A stretch of 64,000 bases of DNA from Pseudoflavonifractor capillosus (GCF_016899775.1 NZ_JACJJE010000010.1:1-64000); one strand, 5' to 3'. Shown: positions 24,963 to 34,675, counted from the first letter of the stretch. Notes: generated by a model from the sequence alone, not told the origin. Translations and numbers: made by a program.

Positions 24963-26015
24963 TTGAGACTACCCAACGGATATGGCAGCGTCAAGAAAAT
25001 GTCCGGAAAGCGAAGAAGACCCTATGCAGTGAGGAAAACGGTCGGTTGGCACATCAATCCTGAGACGGGAAAACAGGTTCAGGAGCAGATCACCATCGGC
25101 TATGCAGCAACCAGGGCAGAGGGGCTGCAAATACTGGCAGAGTACAACAACAATCCCTTTGACGTCAAGGCATCCAAGGCAACCTTCCAGGAAGTCTACG
25201 AGCACTGGTCAAGGGAAAAGTTCCCGACCATCTCCAAGTCAAACGTAAAAGGGTATGAGGCGTCCTATCGGGTATGCGGAACGCTTTACAACAAGGTGTT
25301 TCGGGACATTCGGCTGATGGACCTTCAATTTGTGGTGGACACCTGCGGGAAGAATTACCCCACCCTGAAAAAACTCAAGGGGCTGTTCAACCAGCTGTAT
25401 GCCTACGCCATGAAAAATGACATCTGCAACAAGGATTATTCCGAGTTTGTGGATTTGAGCCGGTACAAGGATAAGAACCCCAACAAGCGTGACCGGAACA
25501 AGTTCACAAAGGAGCAGATTGCCCGCCTTTGGGAGCTTGCGGAGGACCCCTACTATCAGATCGTGCTGATGCTGATCTACAACGGTTGCCGCATCTCGGA
25601 GTTCCTCGATTTGAAGAAGGAAAACGTACATCTGGAAGAACAGTACTTTGATGTGATCGCCAGTAAAACCGAGAACGGCCTGCGGAAAGTTCCCATTGCC
25701 GACAAGGTGCTGCCATTCTACAAAGCTTGGTACGAAGGTTCCCAGTGTGAATATCTGCTCCACACGCCGGATCAAAAGCACTTTGATTACAGGAACTACT
25801 ACGACAGTTACTTCACACCCCTGATGGAGCAGCTTGGATATGACCAGACGCCGCACTGTACCCGGCACACCTGCATCTCCATGCTGACAGAGGCCCATGT
25901 AGACCAAACCATGATCAAGAAGATTGTCGGACACTCCGGTGCCATGACGCTCACCGAACGTGTCTACACCCACCTGGATATTGAAACACTGGTGGAGGCA
26001 ATCAACAAGATTTAA
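24963..26015 (+). CDS. int: Tyrosine integrase of the mobilizable element
   Basis: 350 residues, complete. It has an AP2-like N-terminal DNA-binding segment (GSVKKMSGKRRRPYAVRKT), a core-binding domain (about 70-170) and the catalytic domain with Arg210, His298-x-x-Arg301, His324 and nucleophile Tyr335, all present. It would excise and insert the element. The start is TTG at 24963, with AGGAAG about 10 bases upstream; no ATG is available nearby. It is the last plus-strand gene of the element, and a small hairpin lies just after. The attachment site was not identified: I found no convincing direct repeat between the 26.0-26.3 kb and 10.9-11.5 kb regions. Confidence 0.93.
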   Translation: MRLPNGYGSVKKMSGKRRRPYAVRKTVGWHINPETGKQVQEQITIGYAATRAEGLQILAEYNNNPFDVKASKATFQEVYEHWSREKFPTISKSNVKGYEASYRVCGTLYNKVFRDIRLMDLQFVVDTCGKNYPTLKKLKGLFNQLYAYAMKNDICNKDYSEFVDLSRYKDKNPNKRDRNKFTKEQIARLWELAEDPYYQIVLMLIYNGCRISEFLDLKKENVHLEEQYFDVIASKTENGLRKVPIADKVLPFYKAWYEGSQCEYLLHTPDQKHFDYRNYYDSYFTPLMEQLGYDQTPHCTRHTCISMLTEAHVDQTMIKKIVGHSGAMTLTERVYTHLDIETLVEAINKI

Positions 26016-26390
26016 AAAATGATGGAAAAACCGTGCAGCACAAAAAAACAGGAGATACGCTCCTTGCGGAACGATCTCCTGCTTCATAAGGCTTTTGTTT
26101 TCGCTTGCGATTCTTGTTCCTTGTGTGCTCCTTGCTTGCTCCTTACGGAGGAAAACGGAACGCTTTTGAGGAACTCTCACAACTCCAAAACCATCCAATT
26201 TTCTGCAAAACAGCGTCCAAAGACGTACTGAAAAGCAGTGGAAATTATCTCTTGGGTAAGTGAGATTAGCGCTGCAGAACTGAGAAGTGAGCATGCTGCT
26301 CATCTCCGGTAAGCTAAATCGTCGCCCATACAAATTCCTAGACTGGAAATCTTCTCTTGAACTCTTTTTCCGCAACCTGTTGCTCTTTAC
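26016..26390. other. Right-hand end region of the mobilizable element, no gene seen
   Basis: About 375 bases. A short hairpin (CAGGAGAT / ATCTCCTG, 26049-26081) follows the integrase and may end transcription. The rest contains no convincing frame. The element's right end should lie here, before the recombinase remnant at 26391. Confidence 0.45.
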
Positions 26391-26627
26391 TTGATAATCC
26401 GCGGTTCCATCCTTGACCAAAGGATCGACCGTCTGGTTCAAAAGGTGATGCCGCTGACTGCGACTCATTTAGAGCGGGAGATCGTCCGTCTGAACTGGGA
26501 AAAGCAAACCTTGCTGACGGAACAGTTGAGGAACGAGTATACCGCGCAGATGGATTGTATTGAGTCCAATCAGCTGAACTTTCAAGAGAAAAAGCTGGTG
26601 GTCCGCAACCTGATTCAGGCGATGTAG
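26391..26627 (+). pseudogene. C-terminal remnant of a serine recombinase
   Basis: A 78-residue frame, IDRLVQKVMPLTATHLEREI to NFQEKKLVVRNLIQAM. The spacing of a coiled coil followed by a F.EK..V...I motif is typical of the C-terminus of large serine recombinases of Clostridial elements. The catalytic and zinc-ribbon parts are missing. It marks an older element at this locus. Confidence 0.45.
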
Positions 26628-26690
26628 CATCAAGGTGATCAAGTAAAATCCTTTGGGGCTTTTAGGTATTGTTCGAAACATGTCAAAAGC

Positions 26691-26719
26691 ATCGGGACAG
26701 GCTACTCACCTGCCCCGAT
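26691..26719 (-). terminator. Hairpin downstream of the GntR regulator gene
   Basis: ATCGGGACAGG and CCTGCCCCGAT (one mismatch) with a 7-base loop, about 100 bases after the regulator's stop on the minus strand. Probable terminator, no strong T-run. Confidence 0.45.
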
Positions 26720-26818
26720 AGAACAATGTTTTCTTCCTTTGTAAGAACACAGCCTAGGGACCGCACTCTCAAACAACGGCTCACCACTGGACTGCCTACC
26801 AGCTTGTCTGTAAGTGTC

Positions 26819-27508
26819 CTATACCACCTCTGAGGCTGACGCAAAATCACCGGGTTCCCAAACCCTGCTCATTCGTTGCTCCACCCCCATGATATGCTCC
26901 GCCATTGCGGCACGAGCTCGATCAAAATTGTGTTCCGCCAGCCCCAAAATAATGGCACGGTGTTCTTCCACAGCCGCAGTTTTCGAAGCGCGCAGAGTCG
27001 GGGATAAGATCAGGCATCGGGATGAATGCGTGTTAATCCGATAGACCAGATCGAATAAAAATCGGTTTTCTGTGGCTCGAGCCAGCGTAACATGGAAGCG
27101 GGAATCCTGCAGAATATATTCGGAATAATCGTCTGCAGATTGCATCTGGAGCTTTTCCTGGTGGATAAGCGTATCCTCTAACTGCGCAAGCAGCGTCGGA
27201 GTCACCTTGTCCTGCAATTCTTCAATCACTGTAAGTTCAAGCGGAAGACGCACTTTACGTATGTTAATCGGATCCTCCGGCGCCAAATCACTGACAAAGG
27301 TATTCTTTCCTTTCGTCTCCACAAGTCCTTCGTCGATGAGGCGGCGGAGCGCTGTGCGCAGGGGTGTACGGCTAATAGAGAGGCTTTCAGAAAGCTTCTC
27401 TTCGATTAGCTGTTCTTTGGGCATCAACTCATGAAAAATAATGGCCTTTCGGATCATTTGATAGGCCTGCTCTGATAGAGTATCTCTTTGTTTAATCTCA
27501 CTGAGCAC
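26819..27508 (-). CDS. GntR-family (FadR/FCD) transcriptional regulator
   Basis: 229 residues. N-terminal winged helix (SEQAYQMIRKAIIFHELMP, then LSISRTPLRTALRRLIDEGL). The all-helical FCD effector domain follows, with metal/ligand-type residues in DSRFHVTLARATENRFL and EEHRAIILGLAEHN. The start is GTG with a weak G-rich site about 10 bases upstream. FCD regulators usually repress genes for use of small organic acids and release DNA on binding them. It sits next to the M20 hydrolase/TRAP cluster, and a repeated TGTATACAGAATACA motif at the two divergent promoters there is its likely operator. Confidence 0.88.
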   Translation of the reverse strand: MLSEIKQRDTLSEQAYQMIRKAIIFHELMPKEQLIEEKLSESLSISRTPLRTALRRLIDEGLVETKGKNTFVSDLAPEDPINIRKVRLPLELTVIEELQDKVTPTLLAQLEDTLIHQEKLQMQSADDYSEYILQDSRFHVTLARATENRFLFDLVYRINTHSSRCLILSPTLRASKTAAVEEHRAIILGLAEHNFDRARAAMAEHIMGVEQRMSRVWEPGDFASASEVV

Positions 27509-27688
27509 AATCGATTTCCCCTAACCCCTTTGTAGTATTCCAAAAAACTTGGTGCGGCCCCGGAGGTTTCAACGCTCCTGGCTGACTCAAAACTCTGATC
27601 GTATCAGTCAGGGGGGTCTCCTATCCATCCTGCATATGGCGTCTGCTTTTGTTTAATGATTCAATACCACTTTTTGTAATTCATTTTA

Positions 27689-29341
27689 TCAGTTTATTAA
27701 ATACTTTTCAAGGGTTTTCAACATAATAATTGGAAGCTTTCCAAACGTATATTCCATGTGAACACGCTCGGTCCATTTATGGGCGTCCTTGCCGTGGCAG
27801 CCAAAATTAAATGCAGGAATATTCAGGCGTTTAATCTGCTCCAGTGGCACAGGATAGATTGTGTTCATATTTGGCATATTTTTGACCAGTGTGTCGATAG
27901 AGGAATCGGTATCATCTAGCTTTAAGTAGCTGCTGTCTGTCAGTACGGGAAAGAACTGCATCATTTTCAGCTCCTCGCCCACCACAGGCTCCAGCTCCTT
28001 GAGCAGTGCCGTTACGCTGTCCAGAAGGTGAGCTTCCTCCGGACTTTCATGCTTCAGTGTATTCCGGGGGCAGTAGGGGGGAGCAAGGAAAACCACAACG
28101 GTGGGCGTATTGATATTATTGACCGTACACAGATATTCCACGATCTGCAGGCAGATATCCCGGAAGTCCATAGTGGTGGCCAGGCCCTTTTGAGAGATCT
28201 CCTCAATCACCTGGTCTACATCCGGATTTACTGCTTTTCCACGAGTGTACAACTCGTCATAGTCCATCACCTGAAGGGCGTACTCCCGCTTTTTATAGGT
28301 CAGTCCGGTCATCTGGCAGTATTTCTGACTCTGCCCATCGGTATAGGCATCCACCGCCTTCAGCGCATCCATGGCGACGGATTTCAGCCGGACAAAAATG
28401 TCGTTCATCTCCATGTTGTGGATAAAATAGTTAAAGTAAACAAAGGTAGAAAAGGCCGTCTGCACATCGTAGGCAGGTTTCAGATCCCTCATCTTCAACG
28501 TGGTAGGGGGCATTGTATATTCCCCATTGTACACATCGCTGAATTCAGCCCGCAAGTCCATGGCTTTGATAATCTCCGCAGCCACTAGAGAGGCACTGAA
28601 CCCCTCATACCCCTGGCCCGCATGGGTTGGCTTGCCAATAATGTAGAAGCAGGGAAGTATCTTCCCCACCGCGCCGGCATGGAAGTAGTGGGCTGTATCT
28701 CCGGGAAACGCAGGTGAGATGAAGTCCGTATTCATTGCCATCTTATAAGTGAGCTGATACTTCTCCTTCAGCTCCTCAAGCATATCCAGAGAGTGGATAA
28801 TCCCAGTATGCTGGTTTTCCTCCACCGGGTTTGTCATAAAAATCAGATTGCCATCAAACATGTCCAAATGCTGCGTAAAATATTTCATCAGAACCAGATT
28901 CACCGCGTCACCGCATTTCATATCCGAGACGCCCCGTCCAAACATCCACTCGCCGGACTCAATATCTGCCAGAACCTCTGGATCGTTTGTAATGGCCTTA
29001 ATTTTTTCCGGAAGCGCGTCGCAATCAAAGGCGTATTCCTGAATAGATCCATAATCGCCAATTCCCACAGTGTCGCAGTGTCCATGGAGAATAATAGTTT
29101 CCTTACTGTTACTCTTGGTACCGAAAGCAATCGCAATGACATTCACTCGCTTCCATGGGTCATCCTTCAGGGGCTGCACGATCAGTTGGTCCGGATGCTC
29201 AGAAAAGTAGGGCAGATCCCGGAGCCACTGAGCCATGTGTTCCGCAACCTCGCGCTCTCCCTGCGTGTTGTTCATACTGGGAATCGAAACCAGTTTTTTT
29301 GTTAAAAAGAGGACCTCCTCATAAAACGGGTAATTCTGCAT
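27689..29341 (-). CDS. M20-family hydrolase, RocB-like
   Basis: 550 residues, long for M20 but normal for RocB-type proteins. Zinc-site segments: LHGHCDTV (His88-x-Asp90), GRGVSDMKCG, NPVEENQHTG (Glu-Glu). There is a dimerization insert between. RocB-type proteins are tied to arginine/ornithine use but their exact reaction is unsettled; M20 enzymes usually hydrolyse amide bonds of N-acyl or peptide substrates. Start ATG at 29341 has AGGAGG 8 bases upstream. It is divergent from the TRAP genes with a shared operator-like repeat, so it probably acts on the transported compound. The ligand cannot be named from sequence. Confidence 0.85.
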   Translation of the reverse strand: MQNYPFYEEVLFLTKKLVSIPSMNNTQGEREVAEHMAQWLRDLPYFSEHPDQLIVQPLKDDPWKRVNVIAIAFGTKSNSKETIILHGHCDTVGIGDYGSIQEYAFDCDALPEKIKAITNDPEVLADIESGEWMFGRGVSDMKCGDAVNLVLMKYFTQHLDMFDGNLIFMTNPVEENQHTGIIHSLDMLEELKEKYQLTYKMAMNTDFISPAFPGDTAHYFHAGAVGKILPCFYIIGKPTHAGQGYEGFSASLVAAEIIKAMDLRAEFSDVYNGEYTMPPTTLKMRDLKPAYDVQTAFSTFVYFNYFIHNMEMNDIFVRLKSVAMDALKAVDAYTDGQSQKYCQMTGLTYKKREYALQVMDYDELYTRGKAVNPDVDQVIEEISQKGLATTMDFRDICLQIVEYLCTVNNINTPTVVVFLAPPYCPRNTLKHESPEEAHLLDSVTALLKELEPVVGEELKMMQFFPVLTDSSYLKLDDTDSSIDTLVKNMPNMNTIYPVPLEQIKRLNIPAFNFGCHGKDAHKWTERVHMEYTFGKLPIIMLKTLEKYLIN

Positions 29342-29384
29342 GCTTCTACCTCCTAAACAGTATAAATTTGATGACCTTGATCCA

Positions 29385-29403
29385 TTTGTATTCTGTATAC
29401 AAT
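29385..29403 (-). promoter_or_regulatory. Operator-like site at the M20 hydrolase promoter
   Basis: TTTGTATTCTGTATACAAT, whose complement contains TGTATACAGAATACA. It lies just downstream of the minus-strand -10 (29416-29421), the position of a repressor site. Confidence 0.65.
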
Positions 29404-29415
29404 GAACACAACTTC

Positions 29416-29444
29416 ATTATACGTACCAAGTCCAAAATTGTCAA
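29416..29444 (-). promoter_or_regulatory. Consensus promoter of the M20 hydrolase gene
   Basis: Minus strand TTGACA (29439-29444), 17-base spacer, TATAAT (29416-29421), a perfect sigma-70 match, 75 bases before the start codon. Confidence 0.8.
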
Positions 29445-29556
29445 GATTGAAATAAAAATAGTTAATATCCTTTTATAAATTGGCTGTTTGTACGATTCCA
29501 GTTTGGAATGAAAAACGATACCATTACATTATAGTCGAAACTTGAATAAAAATCGC

Positions 29557-29585
29557 TTGACATTCTCCACGAAATATTGTACGCT
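29557..29585 (+). promoter_or_regulatory. Promoter of the TRAP transporter operon
   Basis: TTGACA (29557-29562), 17-base spacer, TACGCT (29580-29585). The long leader (about 200 bases) has no clear riboswitch fold. Confidence 0.5.
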
Positions 29586-29598
29586 TAAACAAATAAAA

Positions 29599-29620
29599 TG
29601 TATACAGAATACAGAATACA
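29599..29620 (+). promoter_or_regulatory. Operator-like site at the TRAP operon promoter
   Basis: TGTATACAGAATACA followed by a partial repeat AGAATACA. It is the inverted copy of the site at 29385-29403 and lies just downstream of the TRAP promoter. Confidence 0.65.
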
Positions 29621-29789
29621 AGTTTACAAAGAGTAGTGTCATCTTTTTTCACACGCAAGAGAAGCGAACCGACTACGATCTTCTACTGTTCATTTAGTTG
29701 GAAATTCGAATGGCCATCAATCTATGGTCTATCAAACAAACGGTGGTCATTCGGTTTGCAAAATATTTATTTTATGGAGGGCGTTGAGG

Positions 29790-30821
29790 ATGAAGATGCG
29801 AAAGTACACTGCGATAGGCCTTGCACTTGCGATGCTGGCTGGTCTGTCTGCCTGCGGCAATGATAGTGGCGGCGGCAGCGGCGAAGCCGGAGAATACCGT
29901 CTGGTCATCGGTACTACAATCCAGGATGACTCCGCTTCTGGAATTGCGCTTCTCGAGTATTTCGAACCCTATATCGAAGAAAACTCGGGCGGCCGGATCC
30001 AGGTTGAGGTACAGAACAACTCTGTTTTGGGCGGCGACCGTGAGCTCTTTGAGGCTCTGCAGCTGAATACCGTCCAGGCCACCTTCGGGCCCATGTCCAC
30101 CTTGTCCAACTTTGAGCCTAACTACCAGGTGTGCGACTTTCCATTCCTATTTACAACGAAGGAGCAGGCGTACGAGCACCTAGACGGTGAGTTTGGAACC
30201 AAGTTGGCGGAGAACCTACCCAACGTAGGAATGCGGCTTTTGGCCTATGGCGAGAATGCATTCCGTAACATCTCCAACAGCTCCCACCCCATTGAGACGA
30301 TTGACGATCTGACCGGTTTGAAAATCCGCGTCATGGAATCTCCGGTTAACATCGCCACCTATGAGCTGTTGGGGTGCACCCCCACCCCCATGGCTTTCAA
30401 TGAACTCTACACCGGCCTGCAGCAGGGCACTGTGGACGGCCAGGACAACGGCGTGGTACTGACCTATACCTCTAAGCTATACGAAGTTCAGAACTACTAC
30501 AGCTTTATTGGACAGATTTACGCCCCCAACGCCATTGTGGTATCCGAGGCGTTCTGGCAGAGTCTCCCGGAGGATTTGCAGCAAGTGGTGCAGGAGGGCT
30601 CCGATTACGCCATGGAGAATCAGCGCCGTTTGAACACCGAGATGGAGAACTCTCTTCTGCAGGAAATGGTTGACAACGGATATCTGGAGGTCAACTACGT
30701 GGAAGACGAAGCCCTCGCGGAGTTCAAAAAGGCCACCCTCCCCGTGTGGGAGCAGTTCAAGAGTGAGATCGACCCCGAAATTTATGAGATGGCCGTTGAA
30801 ATTCGCGATAGCGCAGCATAA
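29790..30821 (+). CDS. dctP: TRAP transporter substrate-binding lipoprotein (DctP family)
   Basis: 343 residues. A lipoprotein signal (LAMLAGLSAC) anchors it outside the membrane. The body is a DctP fold: GLKIRVMESP contains the conserved Arg that usually salt-bridges a carboxylate ligand, and ELYTGLQQGTVDGQDNG is the family hallmark. The start at 29790 is set by GGAGG 9 bases upstream. TRAP binding proteins deliver small organic acids to the QM permease, encoded just downstream. The Arg suggests a carboxylate ligand; its identity is unknown. Confidence 0.92.
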   Translation: MKMRKYTAIGLALAMLAGLSACGNDSGGGSGEAGEYRLVIGTTIQDDSASGIALLEYFEPYIEENSGGRIQVEVQNNSVLGGDRELFEALQLNTVQATFGPMSTLSNFEPNYQVCDFPFLFTTKEQAYEHLDGEFGTKLAENLPNVGMRLLAYGENAFRNISNSSHPIETIDDLTGLKIRVMESPVNIATYELLGCTPTPMAFNELYTGLQQGTVDGQDNGVVLTYTSKLYEVQNYYSFIGQIYAPNAIVVSEAFWQSLPEDLQQVVQEGSDYAMENQRRLNTEMENSLLQEMVDNGYLEVNYVEDEALAEFKKATLPVWEQFKSEIDPEIYEMAVEIRDSAA

Positions 30822-31036
30822 AACGCTTATCGGCACCGCCGCCTCCTCTTCGGTAAGGAATAGAGAGATAGGCAAAGTGAACCGTCTGCAATTTGCAGAG
30901 TATCAGCGAAACGTATGTTTTCATATTCTGTACAACATCCCAACTCGACATTTGCCTATCCCTATTTTCTTAACCTGCAGAGGATGGTGCCACTGACATA
31001 GAATATTTTGCCTGTAAAAGGCGAAGGGTGGATAGT

Positions 31037-31537
31037 ATGAAAGATAAAGTGATTCGTGCGTATGACCATCTGGAGGAAGCGCTTTTATTTGTAATTTTGA
31101 CAGCTATGGTGGCCATTATTTTCATACAAGTGGTGATGCGTTACGTATTCAGTAACGCTCTATCCTGGTCGGAGGAATTGGCGCGCTACCTGTACGTGTG
31201 GAGCACATGGGTTGGCGTCAGTTATTCAGCCCGCAGGGGAACTCACCTGCGGATTACCATGTTCCGGGACAGCTTGCCTCCGAAGGGGAGGAAGGGTCTG
31301 GAAATCATAGTGACAGTTATTTGGATCCTGTTCGGTATTTTCGTTCTGTGCCTGGGCATCGAGGCGGTCAGCACCATCGCTGCGTTTGGACAGCTCTCCT
31401 CTGCCATGCGCATTCCCATGCAGTTCTGTTATCTCTCGATTCCAGTTGGAATGGGACTGATGATTCTCCGTTTACTCGGGTCTCTCATAACGCAAATCAG
31501 AAATTTTGGACAGAGTGAGGAGGAGAAACCGGCATGA
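31037..31537 (+). CDS. dctQ: TRAP transporter small permease (DctQ family)
   Basis: 166 residues, four predicted membrane helices (LLFVILTAMVAIIFIQVV ... through LSIPVGMGLMILRLL). The conserved SWSEELARYLYVWSTWVG segment marks the family. ATG at 31037 is chosen because AAGGG precedes it by 8 bases; a GTG at 31028 is less likely. It overlaps dctM by 4 bases. The 215-base gap after dctP holds a weak hairpin but no clear terminator. Confidence 0.92.
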   Translation: MKDKVIRAYDHLEEALLFVILTAMVAIIFIQVVMRYVFSNALSWSEELARYLYVWSTWVGVSYSARRGTHLRITMFRDSLPPKGRKGLEIIVTVIWILFGIFVLCLGIEAVSTIAAFGQLSSAMRIPMQFCYLSIPVGMGLMILRLLGSLITQIRNFGQSEEEKPA

Positions 31538-32820
31538 ATCTTGTGCTCTTGTTTGTAATCTTCGGTGTTTTGATCCTGTTAAGTGTGCCGATCGGCGTCG
31601 CCCTGGGCGCTTCTACTGCGATTACCATTATTTTCACCAGCATGATTGACCCCGTTTTGATTGCCCAGAAAGCATTCACCGGCCTGGACTCCTTTAGCCT
31701 TTTAGCAATTCCCTTCTTCATGATGGCAGGCAACCTTATGGCCCACGGCGGTATTGCCCGCCGCATTGTAAACATGGCGGACGCGCTGGTGGGCAAATTT
31801 ACCGGCGGCCTTGGCATTGCCACTGTCATCGGCTGCATGTTCTTTGCCGCAATCTCCGGCTCCGGTCCAGCCACTGTGACGGCCATGGGTACCATTATGA
31901 TCCCTGAGATGGAGGAGCGCGGCTATGACCGGGCCTTTGCCACAGGTCTGACCGCCACTGCCGGCACTATTGGTGTCATCATTCCCCCCAGCATTCCGTT
32001 CGTCATTTACGGCGTTGCCTCTGGCACCTCTGTAGGCGACCTGTTTTTAGCCGGTTTTATCCCTGGCATTCTGATCGGCCTTGCACTGATTGTCGTCTGC
32101 TGTATCATTTCTCATAAACGTGGCTATAAGGGACACTCCGAGGAAAAAGGGAAAAACGTCAGCCTGGGAGCTGTCTTTCTGGATTCTATCTGGGCGATTC
32201 TGGCTCCCGTCATTATTCTAGGCGGTATTTATGGCGGCATTTTCACCCCCACGGAGGCGGCGGTTGTCGGCGTGGTGTACTCCCTAATCGCCGGTAAGTT
32301 CATCTACAAAGAGCTGACCTGGAAGGTGTGGATCGACACGCTTCGGGACACCGCAGACTGCAATGGTTTTACCGGTCTGGCTCTGGGCTTCTCCATGTCC
32401 TTCGCTTCCTATCTGGCTATTGAGCAGATTCCGAACAAAGTGGCCAGCGCGCTCATGGAGATGATCAGTTGGGATTGGCTGCTGATCCTGATGATGCTGG
32501 TGGTTCTGCTCATCGTCGGGTGCTTTGTGGATAACATCTCCTCCTGCTTGATCCTCACCCCGGTGTTCCTGCCTATCGCCGTCGGTGTCGGTATGGACCC
32601 GGTCCACTTTGGCATCATGATGACAGTAGCCCTGGCAATTGGCTTTGTCACACCACCCTATGGTGTCAACTTGTTCGTTGCCTCTGCAGTAGCGAAGCTG
32701 TCTATTGAAAAGATTTCCAAGGCAGCCATTCCCTTTATTCTGGCGATGGCAGTCTGTCTACTTCTGATCGCGTATATTCCAGACATCTCTATGTTCCTGG
32801 TACATTTGCTTGGGACATAA
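31534..32820 (+). CDS. dctM: TRAP transporter large permease (DctM family)
   Basis: 428 residues, about a dozen membrane helices. Family motifs seen: LAIPFFMMAGNLM, FFAAISGSGPATVTA, IIPPSIPFVIYG and FTPTEAAVVGVVYSL. Uses the sodium gradient to import the ligand handed over by DctP. Start overlaps dctQ (ATGA). A 17-bp perfect hairpin follows the stop. Confidence 0.94.
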   Translation: MNLVLLFVIFGVLILLSVPIGVALGASTAITIIFTSMIDPVLIAQKAFTGLDSFSLLAIPFFMMAGNLMAHGGIARRIVNMADALVGKFTGGLGIATVIGCMFFAAISGSGPATVTAMGTIMIPEMEERGYDRAFATGLTATAGTIGVIIPPSIPFVIYGVASGTSVGDLFLAGFIPGILIGLALIVVCCIISHKRGYKGHSEEKGKNVSLGAVFLDSIWAILAPVIILGGIYGGIFTPTEAAVVGVVYSLIAGKFIYKELTWKVWIDTLRDTADCNGFTGLALGFSMSFASYLAIEQIPNKVASALMEMISWDWLLILMMLVVLLIVGCFVDNISSCLILTPVFLPIAVGVGMDPVHFGIMMTVALAIGFVTPPYGVNLFVASAVAKLSIEKISKAAIPFILAMAVCLLLIAYIPDISMFLVHLLGT

Positions 32821-32835
32821 TCCTTGTCCCGTGAT

Positions 32836-32881
32836 GGAGAAATCACTGCCCGGTGTTTTTGTATCGGGCAGTGATTTCTCC
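32836..32881 (+). terminator. Strong hairpin after the TRAP operon
   Basis: Perfect 17-bp stem GGAGAAATCACTGCCCG / CGGGCAGTGATTTCTCC with a 12-base T-rich loop, 15 bases after the dctM stop. No T-run follows, so it may be a partial terminator or an RNA-stabilizing end, allowing read-through into larA. Confidence 0.6.
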
Positions 32882-33114
32882 TACCGCTAAGCTACAATGA
32901 GGCTGGACCATGTTTAAAAATGGGTAGAATCCCCACCAGCACAACCAAATAGTTCAACAGGACAAGCCATTTGATCCCGCACTCTCTGCTTTTTAGCAGC
33001 CGGCAGGGAAGGATCCCTGCATTGTGGATACGGCTCGCCAGGCGTACTGGCATTTTCGAACAAATCCTGTGTGCAGTTTTTTCTGAACTATAACCTTGGA
33101 AGGAGATATTTCCG

Positions 33115-34389
33115 ATGCAGCAACGAGAATTCAGTCTGTGCTGCGGCACAAAAGAGTATTTCATTCAGGTGCCCGAGGGGGTTGCATTTCAATATGCAAC
33201 ACTCCCTCCGGTGGAGTGTCCAGAAAATCCAATTGCTGCAATTCAGGACGCGTTGGATTCTCCCATCGGCGCACCGCGTATCGAATCTCTGGTGCGGCCT
33301 GGGCAGAAAGTCTGTATCATATGCGATGATAACACGCGTCCCACCCCGGTCGATCAGATTTTGAAGGCACTGCTTCCGCGTTTAGCGCGTGCCGGAGTGG
33401 ACCGGAATGATATTTCCATCGTTTTGGCCCTCGGCAGCCACCGCCCCATGACAGAAGAGGAAATTTTGAACAAGCTTGGCGCGGAGGTCGTGAGCCGGTA
33501 TCGGGTTCTAAACAGCGAATTTGAAAATTCGGACTCTCTCGTCCAGGTTGGTACAAGTGAACTGGGGACTCCAATTCGCGTTTTTAAACCTATCATGGAG
33601 TCCGACATCCGAATCGGCATTGGATCGGTCGTTCCCCACGGCTGCATGGGGTGGAGCGGCGGAGCAAAGATTCTTTATCCGGGCGTCACAGCTGCAGATA
33701 TTGTCTCTGAATTTCATGTGATGCAGGGCGTTCGGAAGGAGTTTCTTGTGGGCATGGTGGAGAGTCCTACACGCCTTGCTGTGGAAAAGTGGACCAAGTC
33801 CATTGGTCTGCATTATATCATCAACACTGTTTTGGATAAAAAGCTCCGGTTATATCGCGTTGCGGCGGGACATTATATCCAGGCCCACCGAAAAGCTGTG
33901 GAGTACGCTCAACAGGTGTACGGCATCCATCTAACCAGGCAACCAGATGTCATTCTAACTTCAGCCTATCCGATTTACATAGACTTTTGGCAGTGCGGGA
34001 AAGCGGTCTACGCTCCCGTCAAAGTCATCAAGCCGGGGGGAGAGCTTCTGGTACTGGCCAGCTGCCAAGAGGGCGTTGGACCGCACCCTAACATGCTGCC
34101 CTATATGGGGTTGGAGGATGGCCCGGAGCAGTTGGCCAGACGGTTGCAGAATGGCGAAGTTGGAGAAGATACGCTGACAATGGCAGTGGGCGTCAGCATG
34201 GGACGCGCTGTGCGGCACTGCCATACCACCTGGATCAGCGATGGTCTCACAGCGGAGGACTGCCATGTGGGACATATGTCCCATATCCCGGAGTCGCAGT
34301 TACAGCAGGCCCTTGAACAGGCGCTGGCACAATTTGCCCACCCGTTTCTTTTGATCATTCCGGAAGGAGGAGAGGCAGTCCTGATTTAA
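33115..34389 (+). CDS. LarA-family nickel-pincer-dependent racemase/epimerase-like enzyme
   Basis: 424 residues. Lactate racemase LarA uses a nickel pincer nucleotide bound to a lysine. Here His109 (GSHRPM), His175 (VPHGCMGW), Lys185 (SGGAKILYPG) and His201 sit one position from the four catalytic residues of the Lactobacillus enzyme (108/174/184/200, from memory). DDNTRPTP near 71 is the second hallmark. So the active site looks complete, but family members act on various 2-hydroxy acids and the substrate is open. No larB/C/E cofactor genes are in the window and must be elsewhere. Start has GGAAGGAG upstream. Placed between the TRAP and AraC genes it probably adjusts the stereochemistry of the imported acid. 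Confidence 0.82.
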   Translation: MQQREFSLCCGTKEYFIQVPEGVAFQYATLPPVECPENPIAAIQDALDSPIGAPRIESLVRPGQKVCIICDDNTRPTPVDQILKALLPRLARAGVDRNDISIVLALGSHRPMTEEEILNKLGAEVVSRYRVLNSEFENSDSLVQVGTSELGTPIRVFKPIMESDIRIGIGSVVPHGCMGWSGGAKILYPGVTAADIVSEFHVMQGVRKEFLVGMVESPTRLAVEKWTKSIGLHYIINTVLDKKLRLYRVAAGHYIQAHRKAVEYAQQVYGIHLTRQPDVILTSAYPIYIDFWQCGKAVYAPVKVIKPGGELLVLASCQEGVGPHPNMLPYMGLEDGPEQLARRLQNGEVGEDTLTMAVGVSMGRAVRHCHTTWISDGLTAEDCHVGHMSHIPESQLQQALEQALAQFAHPFLLIIPEGGEAVLI

Positions 34390-34675
34390 TGATTTGCGAA
34401 CGAATATTGTTTCGTATTCTGAATGCTGATTTTCCGCTCTAAAATGCAATTTTCTTTTGTGTAGCTTAGGCTCTGATTGAAAAAAGTCAATCTGCCAGAA
34501 CAGCGGGTCTTTTTCCGCTATACTGCGATGATGTTTCTTGTAATCCACAGGATTGCTGCAACAAACTGCCTTGTCTGATAGAAATATCCATCGTCCTTTG
34601 GCACAGTTTCAATGTTCAAACAGGGCCTAGAAAATTCCGATTCTATGATTGTCATGGAGAATTTGCACAATTGAG

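Noticed and set aside
10907-26390. Exact attachment-site repeat of the mobilizable element
   Set aside because: I compared the likely ends by eye and found no direct repeat long enough to be convincing.
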